Origin: Anaerolinea sp.
Lineage (GTDB): Bacteria > Chloroflexota > Anaerolineae > Anaerolineales > Villigracilaceae
Length of the DNA stretch: 8,963 bases
NCBI GenBank assembly: GCA_020720965.1
Contig: DYNS01000103.1
Span: 1 to 8,963, forward strand
Reading direction: 5' to 3'
A program made the translations under genes and the position numbers. Within the stretch, counting starts at the first letter, position 1; each line of letters opens with the position of its first letter. Below the pieces are notes generated by a model. It was not told the DNA's origin. It saw only the letters and a program-made list of their open reading frames with translations, and did no database searches. Shown here in pieces: positions 1 through 7,220 of this stretch.

Positions 1-2280
1 AAAAACCTCTATGCCATCAGTGAGCCTCGTTGGCTCCCCGAAGCAGACTCCCGCCTGCTGGAAGCCCTTGCCAGCCTCAACCAAATCAGCGGAACCATTA
101 ACCGCATTGGCTCCGGTGAAATTATCAGCAGTGCCGACAGCCTGCAGTTGATTGTAGAAAGCTCTATCCGGGTTGTACCCGGCTCTTCCGCCGTCATCTA
201 CGCCTATAACGAAGAAAAAGGCGGCTTCCAACGCGAATCCAGAGTCGCCGCCGAGCCGGATGGCACTGTCGCCGCTCCGCAAGACGACTTCCCTCGCGGC
301 GGCGGCATTGGCAAACGCGCCATCGAAAGAAGGCGCAGCGTCATCTCTTACGAAGAACCAGACCTCGGCATCCATCCCTCTCACGCTGCAAGGGGCATTA
401 ACGCGGTTGGGTGCTTCCCCCTCATCGTAGCGGAACAAGTTGTCGGCGTTTTATATATCTACCTGCGCGAACAGCGCCCCTTCAGCCGGGTGGAGCTCCT
501 TATGCTGGAAAATTTCGTCAACCAGGCGGCAATGGCAATTTATCACACCCGCCGACTTTCCAGTATGCGCCGAAACCTCGCCCGCAAAGAAGATGAAATC
601 AACCGCCTGCACCGCGCCGGAATGCTCATCTCCTCCCGAATGCGGCTGGAAGATACCCTGGAAGCCATCCTTCAACTTGCCCTGGAAGTGACCAACGCTC
701 ACTACGGCATCTTCCGCCTGCTAGATAAAAGCGGAAAAATGCTCATCACTCGCGCCTTTGCCGGAACCGAACTGAGCGGACCGCGCATCGAAAACCTGCC
801 GGTGGAAGCCCGCAGTGTCATGGGTAGTGTCGCCCGCACCCGCCAACCCATTCTCATCCCGGATTTGCAAGCCGAACCCTGGCGTGGCATCTATTACCCT
901 CTGGATGCCGGGCTGGAGATGCGCTCGGAACTGGCAGTTCCCCTCATCAACGCCAGCGGACGTTTGGAAGGTGTCCTGAACCTGGAAAGTCCTCAGCCCG
1001 GTGCATTCACCGAAGACGACAGTCACAGCCTGCAAGTTCTGGCAACCTACGCCGTAACCGCCATTCAGGAAGTGAGATTGCTGGATGCCCTGCTGGAAGT
1101 CGCCCGCCTCCTCCTCTCTCAACCCAGCCAGGCTGTGCTGGAACACCTCACCGAACTTGCCTGCGACCTTCTCAACACCTCCGCCAGCGCCATTTGGATG
1201 TTGGATAACGAAACCCTCGTCCTGAGGGCATCCTCCGGCACCGCCCTGCGCGGGGAGCAGATTCCGCTCCTGGGCAGCCTTACCGGGCAGGCTATTCTGC
1301 AAAAAAAAGCCGTCCTTGCGGAAGATGTTCGCAGCGACCCGCGTTTCCATCGCCCCGACCTGGCGCAGACTCATCATTGGGCGCGTGCCCTTATCGTCCC
1401 CCTCCTCAGCGGGGAGGGGGAGCGTCAGCAGCCCCTGGGCGCTTTCGGCGTTTACAGCCCGGAGACCGGTGCAGGGCGCATCATCGAAAGCGATTGGGAC
1501 AAGAAAGTCCTCACCTTTTTAGCGCATTACGCCGTCCTCGCCGTCCAAAGTGAAAATCATCAGCAAGCCCTGCTTGCCGCCCAGGAACAACGCTCCGTAG
1601 CCGAAACCTTCGCTGCCGTAGGCGACATTGCCTCCAACCTGCTGCATCATCTCAACAACAAAGTCGGCACCATCCCGGTACGAGTGCAAAGCATTCAGGA
1701 TAAATGCCAGCCCGCCCTCAGCGCCGACCAGTACCTGACCCATAACCTGAGCGAGATAGAACGCTGCGCGATGGAAGCCATGCAAACCGTGCAAAACAAC
1801 CTCGCGCACCTGCGCCCCATCAGCCTGGAGCCGGTTTCCATTGCCGCCCGCATCACGGACGCCCTCCACAACCTCACCCTGCCGCCTGGCATCCGCATCC
1901 AAACCGCCGGGCTGGAGAATCTCCCCCTCGTCATGGCGGGCGGGCAAAGCCTGGGCTTTGTATTCGCCAACCTGTTAGAAAACGCATCCGAAGCCATGCA
2001 CGGCGAAGGAGTCATCTCCATTCGGGGCAAATCTGGTGTGCGTTGGGTCAAAATCACCGTACAAGATGACGGACCTGGCATCCCCCCGGAACTGCACGAC
2101 CGCATTTTTGAACTCAACTACTCCGGGCGCGCCAGCCTGCGCCCTGGCAAACTAGGCTTCGGTCTTTGGTGGGTCAAAACGCTTATGACCCGCCTGGGCG
2201 GAGGCATCACCATCGAAAGTGACGGGGTACACGGCACAGCCTTTCACCTGCGCCTGCCCCGCGCCGAGGAAACCAAATGA
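1..2280 (+). CDS. Multi-GAF sensor histidine kinase, 5' end cut by the window edge
   Basis: Frame 1 is open from the first base to TGA at 2278-2280 (759 codons), so the true start lies upstream; the first possible start inside the window (TTG at 148) would cut into the first GAF domain. In window numbering: GAF1 about residues 40-184, GAF2 about 205-360, GAF3 about 366-515, a dimerisation/phosphoacceptor helix region about 526-600, and an HATPase_c domain about 640-755. The H-box reads HHLNNK, with His549 (codon 1645) aligned to the phosphorylated His of HExNNP-type kinases. ATP-binding motifs are present: N box with N657 and N661, G1 box DDGPGIP at 689-695, F box RIFELNYSG, and G2 box GFGLWW at 719-724. 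No membrane segment is visible, so it is probably a soluble sensor. The GAF ligand cannot be read from sequence. Its stop overlaps the downstream regulator's start (ATGA), so the two are probably translationally coupled partners. Confidence 0.9.
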   Translation, partial: KNLYAISEPRWLPEADSRLLEALASLNQISGTINRIGSGEIISSADSLQLIVESSIRVVPGSSAVIYAYNEEKGGFQRESRVAAEPDGTVAAPQDDFPRGGGIGKRAIERRRSVISYEEPDLGIHPSHAARGINAVGCFPLIVAEQVVGVLYIYLREQRPFSRVELLMLENFVNQAAMAIYHTRRLSSMRRNLARKEDEINRLHRAGMLISSRMRLEDTLEAILQLALEVTNAHYGIFRLLDKSGKMLITRAFAGTELSGPRIENLPVEARSVMGSVARTRQPILIPDLQAEPWRGIYYPLDAGLEMRSELAVPLINASGRLEGVLNLESPQPGAFTEDDSHSLQVLATYAVTAIQEVRLLDALLEVARLLLSQPSQAVLEHLTELACDLLNTSASAIWMLDNETLVLRASSGTALRGEQIPLLGSLTGQAILQKKAVLAEDVRSDPRFHRPDLAQTHHWARALIVPLLSGEGERQQPLGAFGVYSPETGAGRIIESDWDKKVLTFLAHYAVLAVQSENHQQALLAAQEQRSVAETFAAVGDIASNLLHHLNNKVGTIPVRVQSIQDKCQPALSADQYLTHNLSEIERCAMEAMQTVQNNLAHLRPISLEPVSIAARITDALHNLTLPPGIRIQTAGLENLPLVMAGGQSLGFVFANLLENASEAMHGEGVISIRGKSGVRWVKITVQDDGPGIPPELHDRIFELNYSGRASLRPGKLGFGLWWVKTLMTRLGGGITIESDGVHGTAFHLRLPRAEETK

Positions 2281-3371
2281 ACCCACCCATCCTCAACGCT
2301 CTGGTTGTAGAAGATGACCGCTCCTGGCAACAAATTCTCAGCGAAATCCTTGCCGATAGCGGGCTAACCGTGCAAGTCGTCTCCAGTTTAGAAGAAGCAA
2401 TTGCCGCCCTAAAAGCCAAACCGCACCGCCTCGCAGTAGTAGACCTATCCCTATCCCCCAACGACCACAACAATTACGACGGCTTGCGCGTGCTGGATGC
2501 CGTCCGCCACCTGGACCCCAACTGCCGCAGTCTCCTGCTCACTGGCTTCGCCACCGTAGAACTCGCCGTCACCGCCCTGGCAGAATACGGCGCTTTTACC
2601 TTCCTTCGCAAGGAAAACTTCAACCGAGCCCAATTTAATGAGATTTTGAACCGCGCCCTCTCCAGCGCCCCTAATCTGCCCTCGGAGCAATTCCCCGCCC
2701 CAGCCGCCTCCCGCCCCCTGCCCAAGCCGGGAACAGCCTCCCGTACCCCGGCATCCCCCACCCCGGTAGAGAAAGCCCTGGTCGTGGAAGATGATGCCGG
2801 TTGGCGCAGCATCCTGGAAGAATTACTCCTCGATTCTGGCTTTCAGGTACGCGCCTGCGCCAGTTTTGGAGAAGCCCTGGGCGCGATGCGCCGCGAGAAA
2901 TTCCGTCTGGCTGTTATAGACCTCTCCCTCAAAGCCGGGGCGCTTTGGGGAGACAAACCCGAAAACAGCGCCGACCTGGAAGGCTACCAACTCCTCAGCA
3001 ACGCCCGTGCCGCCAACCTGCCGACCATTGTCGTCAGCGGAATCGCCTCCACCCAAAATATTCAACGCGCCTACGCCGAGCAAGGGATTTTTGCCTACCT
3101 GGAGAAGCAAGCCTTTGAGAGAGCCACCTTTTTGCGAACCGTGCAAGAAGCCCGCACCGCCCGTCAGCCTGCCAACAGCGAACTAGCCCTGCTGACAGAA
3201 CGTGAGCGCGAAGTGTTGGATTTACTGGCAAAAGGGATGACCAACAAAGAAATAGCCGAAAAACTGGTCATCACCACCAACACAGTAAAGCGACATCTGA
3301 AGGCGATTTTTGAAAAATTGGAAGTGCATACCCGCTCTGCCGCCGCCGCCAAAGCCGTAGGAGAGAAATAA
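2277..3371 (+). CDS. Response regulator, REC-REC-LuxR HTH
   Basis: This 364-residue protein has two receiver domains and a DNA-binding domain. REC1 (about 5-130) has acidic residues D13/D14, phospho-acceptor D56, T89 and K112. REC2 (about 165-293) has D172/D173, D215, S254 and K277. Both are therefore complete phosphorylation sites. A Pro/Ala-rich linker (about 132-163) joins them. The C-terminus (about 303-364) is a LuxR/NarL-type HTH, with the LTERE start, the GMTNKEIAEKL helix and the TVKRHL recognition helix. The two RECs resemble each other strongly (ALVVEDD, W four residues on, DSG, RLAV-DLSL), which suggests an internal duplication. The ATG at 2277 sits in ATGA with the kinase stop, and GAGGA at 2266-2270 is a plausible ribosome binding site. 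It is probably a transcription factor phosphorylated by the upstream kinase; its target genes are unknown. Most NarL-type regulators carry one REC and are about 210-220 residues long. Confidence 0.92.
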   Translation: MNPPILNALVVEDDRSWQQILSEILADSGLTVQVVSSLEEAIAALKAKPHRLAVVDLSLSPNDHNNYDGLRVLDAVRHLDPNCRSLLLTGFATVELAVTALAEYGAFTFLRKENFNRAQFNEILNRALSSAPNLPSEQFPAPAASRPLPKPGTASRTPASPTPVEKALVVEDDAGWRSILEELLLDSGFQVRACASFGEALGAMRREKFRLAVIDLSLKAGALWGDKPENSADLEGYQLLSNARAANLPTIVVSGIASTQNIQRAYAEQGIFAYLEKQAFERATFLRTVQEARTARQPANSELALLTEREREVLDLLAKGMTNKEIAEKLVITTNTVKRHLKAIFEKLEVHTRSAAAAKAVGEK

Positions 3372-3372
3372 C

Positions 3373-3924
3373 CTACCGCCAAAGAAGCCATACTCCCAGC
3401 AAGGTCAGCCCAACGGGTAGAACCCAAGCCCAGCCCCCGGCATCCCATGCGCCGCTGCCCAACCCAAGCGGGGTAAAACACAACAGCGGAATCTCCTCCG
3501 TGCGGCGCATCAGGCTCTCATCGTCAATGCGGCGGGGGTTGAATCCCTCAAAAAAACCGGCAAACCCGGCATTTATCAAAATTTGCCTCATCAAAATCCG
3601 ACGCAATTGCGGGTCAGAGACATCCTGCATGGAGGCATAAACCGCCCCGGAAGGCAAAATAATTTCCACCTGGGGGTGGGCAAGCAGATTTTTATACCAA
3701 TCGGAAGATTTTCTCCCGCCAGAGACGCAGTAAATTTTGCCTTCGTGCAGGGCATAGTTCCCCGGGGCATAACGCAGCCTGCCGCTTTTTCGTCCGATGG
3801 TCTTTAGCACCATCATATAACCGCCAAAGGGCGTGCCGAGCCACCCGCCCAATCCCATGCGGAAGAGGGGAACCATGAAAAAGGTGTTGAGAAACCAAAA
3901 GATTCGTTTTAACCAGAGGGGCAT
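3373..3924 (-). CDS. Deazaflavin (F420)-dependent nitroreductase-family protein (DUF385), membrane-anchored
   Basis: This 183-residue protein belongs by motif to the DUF385/Ddn-like family of split-barrel F420H2-dependent reductases. Visible family signatures are TIGRKSGRLRYAP (about 42-54), YCVSGGRKSSDWYKNL (about 65-80) and the following AHPQVEI strand. The N-terminal ~30 residues are hydrophobic and aromatic, and residues about 164-182 form a plausible transmembrane helix ending in WLLWR, so the protein is probably attached to the membrane. The ATG at 3922-3924 (minus strand) is supported by AAGGAG (3931-3936) 6 nt upstream. The substrate is unknown: quinones, nitro compounds or fatty acids are reduced by relatives, and some members may use FMN or heme instead. 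It is divergent from the MATE gene and convergent with the response regulator, leaving 1 nt between stop codons. Confidence 0.8.
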   Translation of the reverse strand: MPLWLKRIFWFLNTFFMVPLFRMGLGGWLGTPFGGYMMVLKTIGRKSGRLRYAPGNYALHEGKIYCVSGGRKSSDWYKNLLAHPQVEIILPSGAVYASMQDVSDPQLRRILMRQILINAGFAGFFEGFNPRRIDDESLMRRTEEIPLLCFTPLGLGSGAWDAGGWAWVLPVGLTLLGVWLLWR

Positions 3925-3945
3925 GAAAGACTCCTTTTTTCATTC

Positions 3946-3954
3946 AGTATAGCA
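3946..3954 (-). promoter_or_regulatory. Extended -10 promoter element for the DUF385 gene
   Basis: Read on the minus strand this is TGCTATACT, an extended -10 (TGn + TATACT) 21 nt before the ATG at 3924. I see no good -35 at 16-18 nt spacing, which is tolerable for an extended -10 promoter. It lies in the 102-bp divergent region, back to back with the MATE promoter. Confidence 0.5.
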
Positions 3955-3996
3955 AATCTCACCTTCCCGCGAGCAGCGATATAGGGCAAGCCTGTG

Positions 3997-4002
3997 TATA
4001 AT
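3997..4002 (+). promoter_or_regulatory. -10 element (TATAAT) for the MATE gene
   Basis: A perfect TATAAT hexamer lies 24 nt upstream of the ATG at 4027. The -35 position shows no match to TTGACA, so the promoter may be weak or activator-dependent. Its place in the divergent intergenic region supports the assignment. Confidence 0.5.
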
Positions 4003-4015
4003 CAGCCGTTTGCAC

Positions 4016-4021
4016 AAAGGA
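4016..4021 (+). promoter_or_regulatory. Ribosome binding site fixing the MATE start
   Basis: AAAGGA sits 5 nt before the ATG at 4027. It favours this start over an in-frame GTG at 3994, which lies at the edge of the TATAAT element and would be upstream of the predicted transcript start. Confidence 0.65.
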
Positions 4022-4026
4022 CCCCC

Positions 4027-5415
4027 ATGCCTAACTTTCTTCAAAAACTATACAACTTCTACAACGACCCGCAATACTACCGGCAGATGATTCACATTGC
4101 CGCCCCCATTATTTTGCAAAATCTGCTCATGTCCTCCCTCAACATGGTCAGCAGCCTGCTCATCGGTCAACTGGGAGACGAATCAGTCGCGGCAGTGGGG
4201 CTTGCCGGGCAAATCTTCTTTTTGCTTAATCTGATGCTTTTCGGCATTATGAGCGGAGCCGCCATCCTCACCGCGCAGCTGTGGGGCAAAGGCGACCTGG
4301 AGAACGTGAGGAGGGTGCTTGGTTTTGCCATCAAATTTGGGCTTCTCGCGGGCATAGCCTTTTGGACAATTTCCACCTTCACCCCGGCAGCCGTCATGCG
4401 CTTTTACACCACAGACGAAACCGTGATTCAACTGGCGAGTCAATACCTGCAAATTTACAGTTGGGGCTTTCCTTTTTTTGCCATCACCTTCGCTTACGCC
4501 ATCATCATGCGGACAACCGGGGAAGTGAAAATTCCGCTGTTAGTCAGCGTCATTGCTTTGGCAATCAACACCACCCTGGCATGGGCGCTCATCTTTGGCA
4601 ACCTGGGCGCGCCCACATTGGGAATCTTGGGCGCGGCATGGGCAGGGCTGATAGCCCGCATCATCGAACTGATTCTGATTCTCGTCATGGTCTATCGCAA
4701 CCCCCAAACTCCCACCGCCGTGCAGGCGCGTCACCTGCTGGACTTTGACCCGACCTTCATCGCCGCCGTCCTCAAACCCATCCTGCCCGTCTTTTTTAAC
4801 GAGCTGCTCTGGTCTTTGGGCATCACCACCTACAGCGCCATCTACGCCCACATCGGCACCGAATCCTTCGCCGCCATCAACATCGTGCAGCCCATAGACC
4901 AAATGGCATTTGTCGCCTTCCTGGGCATCGGCAACGCCACCGCCATCACCGTTGGCAACCTCATCGGGCGCGGAGAAATGCAAACCGCCTACCGCTACGC
5001 CGGGCGCTCTCTGGGCTTGCAAATCGCCGGGGGCATCCTGGTCGGCATTACCGTGTGGCTTCTTGCCAAACCCATCCTTGGCTTATACAACGTTAGCCCG
5101 CTAGTGACCCAAAACGCCCAAAACATCATCGCCATCCTCAGCGCCGGAATGTGGATTCGCGCCTCCAATCACGTCATCATCATCGGCATTTTACGTGCTG
5201 GGGGCGACACCCGTTTCTCCCTCATTTTAGATGGCTTTGTCATTTGGCTGGTCGGCGTGCCGCTGGCGGCGGCAGGCGCATTTTTACTGCACCTGCCCGT
5301 TCAATACGTTTACGCCCTCGCCCTCAGCGAGGAAGCTACCAAATTCATCTTTGGCGTTCACCGTTATTTTTCCCGCAAATGGATAAACAACCTCACCAGC
5401 GTGGTGGAAGGCTAA
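4027..5415 (+). CDS. MATE-family efflux transporter
   Basis: This 462-residue polytopic membrane protein has about 12 hydrophobic segments arranged as two related halves. The first starts near residue 22 (APIILQNLLMSSLNM...). The second starts near residue 250 (LKPILPVFFNELLWS...), and each half has a loop of the type WGKGD/IGRGE after its second helix. The length and the pattern MRTTGEVKIPL..IN..L.....G.LGAAWA match MATE (NorM/DinF-like) antiporters, which export cationic drugs or metabolites in exchange for Na+ or H+. The substrate and coupling ion cannot be told from sequence. The ATG at 4027 was chosen because AAAGGA lies just upstream and TATAAT precedes it. Its TAA (5413-5415) overlaps the stop of the opposing aminotransferase gene. 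No gene beside it forms an obvious drug-resistance operon, so it is probably transcribed alone. Confidence 0.9.
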   Translation: MPNFLQKLYNFYNDPQYYRQMIHIAAPIILQNLLMSSLNMVSSLLIGQLGDESVAAVGLAGQIFFLLNLMLFGIMSGAAILTAQLWGKGDLENVRRVLGFAIKFGLLAGIAFWTISTFTPAAVMRFYTTDETVIQLASQYLQIYSWGFPFFAITFAYAIIMRTTGEVKIPLLVSVIALAINTTLAWALIFGNLGAPTLGILGAAWAGLIARIIELILILVMVYRNPQTPTAVQARHLLDFDPTFIAAVLKPILPVFFNELLWSLGITTYSAIYAHIGTESFAAINIVQPIDQMAFVAFLGIGNATAITVGNLIGRGEMQTAYRYAGRSLGLQIAGGILVGITVWLLAKPILGLYNVSPLVTQNAQNIIAILSAGMWIRASNHVIIIGILRAGGDTRFSLILDGFVIWLVGVPLAAAGAFLLHLPVQYVYALALSEEATKFIFGVHRYFSRKWINNLTSVVEG

Positions 5416-6251
5416 ACCGGGCTAATTCTCTCCGCCTTTGCCAAAACATACTCGTCATACGCCCGGCGCAACAGCCTTGCCGCCTCGCCTACCTGACCAT
5501 TGCCAATGAGCGCATCGCCTACCTGCACAATCGGCACAACCCCCCGCCCGCTGGAAGTGAGAAAAGCCTCCTCAACCTCCGCCAAATCTTCCAGCAACGG
5601 CGGGCGATACAAAACCCCAAAGCCCAAAGACCGCGCCAGGCGCAATACATAACGGCGCGTAACGCCCAGCAAAATGCCATTCCTTGCCGTTTGCACAATT
5701 CCGCCGCGCACCACATAAAAATTGCTTGTCAGTCCCTCCAAAATGCGCCCATTCCGAACCATCAACGCCTCGTAAGCGCCGCTTTGCGCCAGGAGAGAAC
5801 GCGCCTCTGCGCTGGAACCGATAAACCGGGTTGTTTTTAACCGGGGCGTGTTGCGCTCCTCGTGCGAAATCAACACCCGCACGCCTCGCTGGTACACCGC
5901 CTCCGAGGGGGCTTGCAGCGGCTCCAGCGCCAAAAACACCTCCCCGGCAGATTCTTCCGCCAGAGAAAGGCTTAAACGCACCCGCGCCTCGCCGCCCTCC
6001 CATGCCGATAACGCCTCCGCGAGGGCAAAGCGCACCTGAGCAGCGGAAACGGTTGCTTTAACGGTGAGACCGGCTAAGGGGTCATAGAGACGATTCAGAT
6101 GCCACTCCAAGCCCAGGGCTTTGCTCCGCTCTCCGTAGGTGCGAAAGGTGGAGTACAATCCTTGGGGCAGTTGGCGCGAAACCGCATCCAGCGAGGAGAC
6201 ATCCGAGAGGCTGATTTCTTGCAAGGCGGGGGTAAGGCGATAAATTTTCAT
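5412..6251 (-). CDS. PLP-dependent class IV aminotransferase / aminodeoxychorismate lyase-like
   Basis: This 279-residue protein has the fold type IV PLP signature: HLNRL (51-55), the PLP-binding Lys139 in RLKTT, Glu172 in the EGLTSNFYVV block, and GILLGVTRR after it. The family includes branched-chain aminotransferase (IlvE), D-amino-acid aminotransferase and 4-amino-4-deoxychorismate lyase (PabC). The sequence alone does not separate these, and the short length leans toward the PabC/DAT-like side. I chose the start at 6251 (MKIYRL) because family members begin close to this strand. An in-frame ATG at 6317 would add 22 basic, unconserved-looking residues and has no Shine-Dalgarno. The 6251 ATG also lacks a Shine-Dalgarno, but has CATAAT 6 nt upstream, so the mRNA may be leaderless. 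The gene is convergent with MATE (4-nt stop overlap) and divergent from the alpha/beta hydrolase. Confidence 0.85.
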   Translation of the reverse strand: MKIYRLTPALQEISLSDVSSLDAVSRQLPQGLYSTFRTYGERSKALGLEWHLNRLYDPLAGLTVKATVSAAQVRFALAEALSAWEGGEARVRLSLSLAEESAGEVFLALEPLQAPSEAVYQRGVRVLISHEERNTPRLKTTRFIGSSAEARSLLAQSGAYEALMVRNGRILEGLTSNFYVVRGGIVQTARNGILLGVTRRYVLRLARSLGFGVLYRPPLLEDLAEVEEAFLTSSGRGVVPIVQVGDALIGNGQVGEAARLLRRAYDEYVLAKAERISPV

Positions 6252-6257
6252 GGCGAT

Positions 6258-6263
6258 ATTATG
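6258..6263 (-). promoter_or_regulatory. Possible -10 element of the aminotransferase gene
   Basis: The minus strand reads CATAAT, one mismatch from TATAAT, ending 6 nt before the ATG at 6251. This would place transcription start at or next to the start codon. No clear -35 is visible. Confidence 0.35.
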
Positions 6264-6286
6264 CCATCTTTTGCTCCGGCTGGCTT

Positions 6287-6300
6287 TTGCGCTTACGCAA
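6287..6300. repeat. Small inverted repeat in the divergent intergenic region
   Basis: TTGCG-CTTA-CGCAA is a perfect 5-bp inverted repeat with a 4-nt centre. It lies between the divergent aminotransferase and hydrolase starts, upstream of the hydrolase ribosome binding site. It could be an operator half-site pair or a small leader hairpin; a 5-bp repeat can easily be chance. Confidence 0.25.
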
Positions 6301-6319
6301 CTGAAAAAGGAAAACACCT

Positions 6320-7150
6320 ATGGAAACGACCTTTACCGTAAATGGACACAAAATTGTTGCCACCCTTGCCGGAAACTCTCAAAACCCGCCGGTTTTTTTG
6401 TTGCACGGGCTCATGTCTCATCGGGGAGTATGGAAGCAAACCCTGCCGGTTTTGGAGAAGAAGTATTACTGCATTGCGCCAGACTTGCTGGGCTTTGGCG
6501 CAAGCGACAAACCCGCCGATGCCGACTATGGGATTGTGATGCAGGCGCGGCGCATTTTGGCAATGGCGGATGCTCTAAAACTGCCCAAATTCTCGGTCAT
6601 GGGTCATTCCATGGGCGGGCAAATTGCCATGAGCCTGGCATCCATGCTTGCCCCAGAGCGGGTGGAAAGGCTCGTCAGCGTGGGCGGGGTTGTGACAGGG
6701 CAACTTTCGGAGCAGGCGGAAAAAAACAACGTGCGTTGGCTTCAGTTCATGCGCGGCAAACCCTGGCTATACGGCATGGCGCGCCGCTTGCTTGGCTTGC
6801 GTTTTTTTATTAATTTTGCTTTTGACGCCTGGTTTTACGACATTGCCAAAATGCCCGCTTCTTCTTTTGTGCAAGATGCCTACCTGGCGCTCAACCCGGA
6901 ACAACACATCAGCATCGCCGCCGCGCTGGATGCCATTCACGCCCTGGACGTGGGCAAACACCTGCACAAGGTCAAAGTACCCACCCTGCTCATTTACGGC
7001 GAAGATGACAAAACCGTACCGGTCGAGCAAGCCTATATCGTCCAATCTGCCATACCGCAATGCAACCTGGCTTTGCTTAAAAAATGCGGACATTTCCCCA
7101 TGTACGAGAAGACCGGGCAGTACCTGAAAGCCTTGGGAATGATATTTTGA
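6320..7150 (+). CDS. Alpha/beta hydrolase
   Basis: This 276-residue protein has the complete alpha/beta-hydrolase catalytic set. The oxyanion-hole motif LLHG is at 27-30, the nucleophile Ser97 is in the elbow GHSMGG (95-100), the acid Asp230 is in YGEDDKTVP, and His258 is in KCGHFPMYE. A cap region of about residues 130-200 is rich in aromatic and basic residues, suggesting a hydrophobic substrate. The overall order matches single-domain esterase, epoxide-hydrolase and C-C hydrolase (MhpC-like) relatives, but the substrate cannot be assigned. No signal peptide is seen, so it is cytosolic. The ATG at 6320 is preceded by AAAGGAA at 6306-6312. It is divergent from the aminotransferase with 68 bp between start codons. 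There is no same-strand partner within operon distance: the next gene has its own strong promoter. Confidence 0.88.
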   Translation: METTFTVNGHKIVATLAGNSQNPPVFLLHGLMSHRGVWKQTLPVLEKKYYCIAPDLLGFGASDKPADADYGIVMQARRILAMADALKLPKFSVMGHSMGGQIAMSLASMLAPERVERLVSVGGVVTGQLSEQAEKNNVRWLQFMRGKPWLYGMARRLLGLRFFINFAFDAWFYDIAKMPASSFVQDAYLALNPEQHISIAAALDAIHALDVGKHLHKVKVPTLLIYGEDDKTVPVEQAYIVQSAIPQCNLALLKKCGHFPMYEKTGQYLKALGMIF

Positions 7151-7155
7151 AGATG

Positions 7156-7176
7156 ACCCAAATGGGTACTCTTTTT
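7156..7176 (+). terminator. Weak candidate terminator after the hydrolase
   Basis: ACCC-AAAT-GGGT forms a 4-bp hairpin (7156-7167), followed 4 nt later by T5 (7172-7176), just after the hydrolase stop. The stem is short and the T-tract is offset, so this is a weak call. Confidence 0.25.
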
Positions 7177-7185
7177 CCTTTGCAG

Positions 7186-7213
7186 TTGACACATTTTGTC
7201 CCCCTGATACAAT
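7186..7213 (+). promoter_or_regulatory. Strong sigma70-type promoter of the homocitrate synthase operon leader
   Basis: A consensus -35 TTGACA (7186-7191) is separated by 16 nt from TACAAT (7208-7213). The latter is preceded by TGa, making an extended -10 element. This is the best promoter in the window. The predicted transcript start is about 7219-7221, roughly 206 nt before the homocitrate synthase start codon. Confidence 0.8.
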
Positions 7214-7220
7214 AGTGCCC

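Noticed and set aside
1301..1308. Run of eight A in the kinase, in slippery-site phase (CAA AAA AAA)
   Set aside because: The zero frame continues through a well-formed GAF3 and kinase core and I see no downstream stimulatory structure, so programmed frameshifting is not supported.
721..1377. Antisense open frame of 218 codons opposite the GAF domains
   Set aside because: Low-complexity Gly/Gln-rich shadow of the kinase gene with no domain features.
148..2280. TTG at 148 as the start of the kinase
   Set aside because: The frame is open to base 1 and the upstream residues continue the first GAF domain helix, so the gene is simply cut by the window edge.
3994..4026. GTG at 3994 as the MATE start
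   Set aside because: It touches the TATAAT element and lies upstream of the expected transcript start; the ATG at 4027 has a good ribosome binding site.
5151..5840. Open frame on the + strand across the MATE/aminotransferase junction
   Set aside because: It overlaps two real genes, is rich in Arg/His/Pro/Gln and resembles no family.
6252..6317. ATG at 6317 as the aminotransferase start
   Set aside because: The extra 22 residues do not look like the family N-terminus, there is no ribosome binding site, and it would run into the divergent hydrolase control region.
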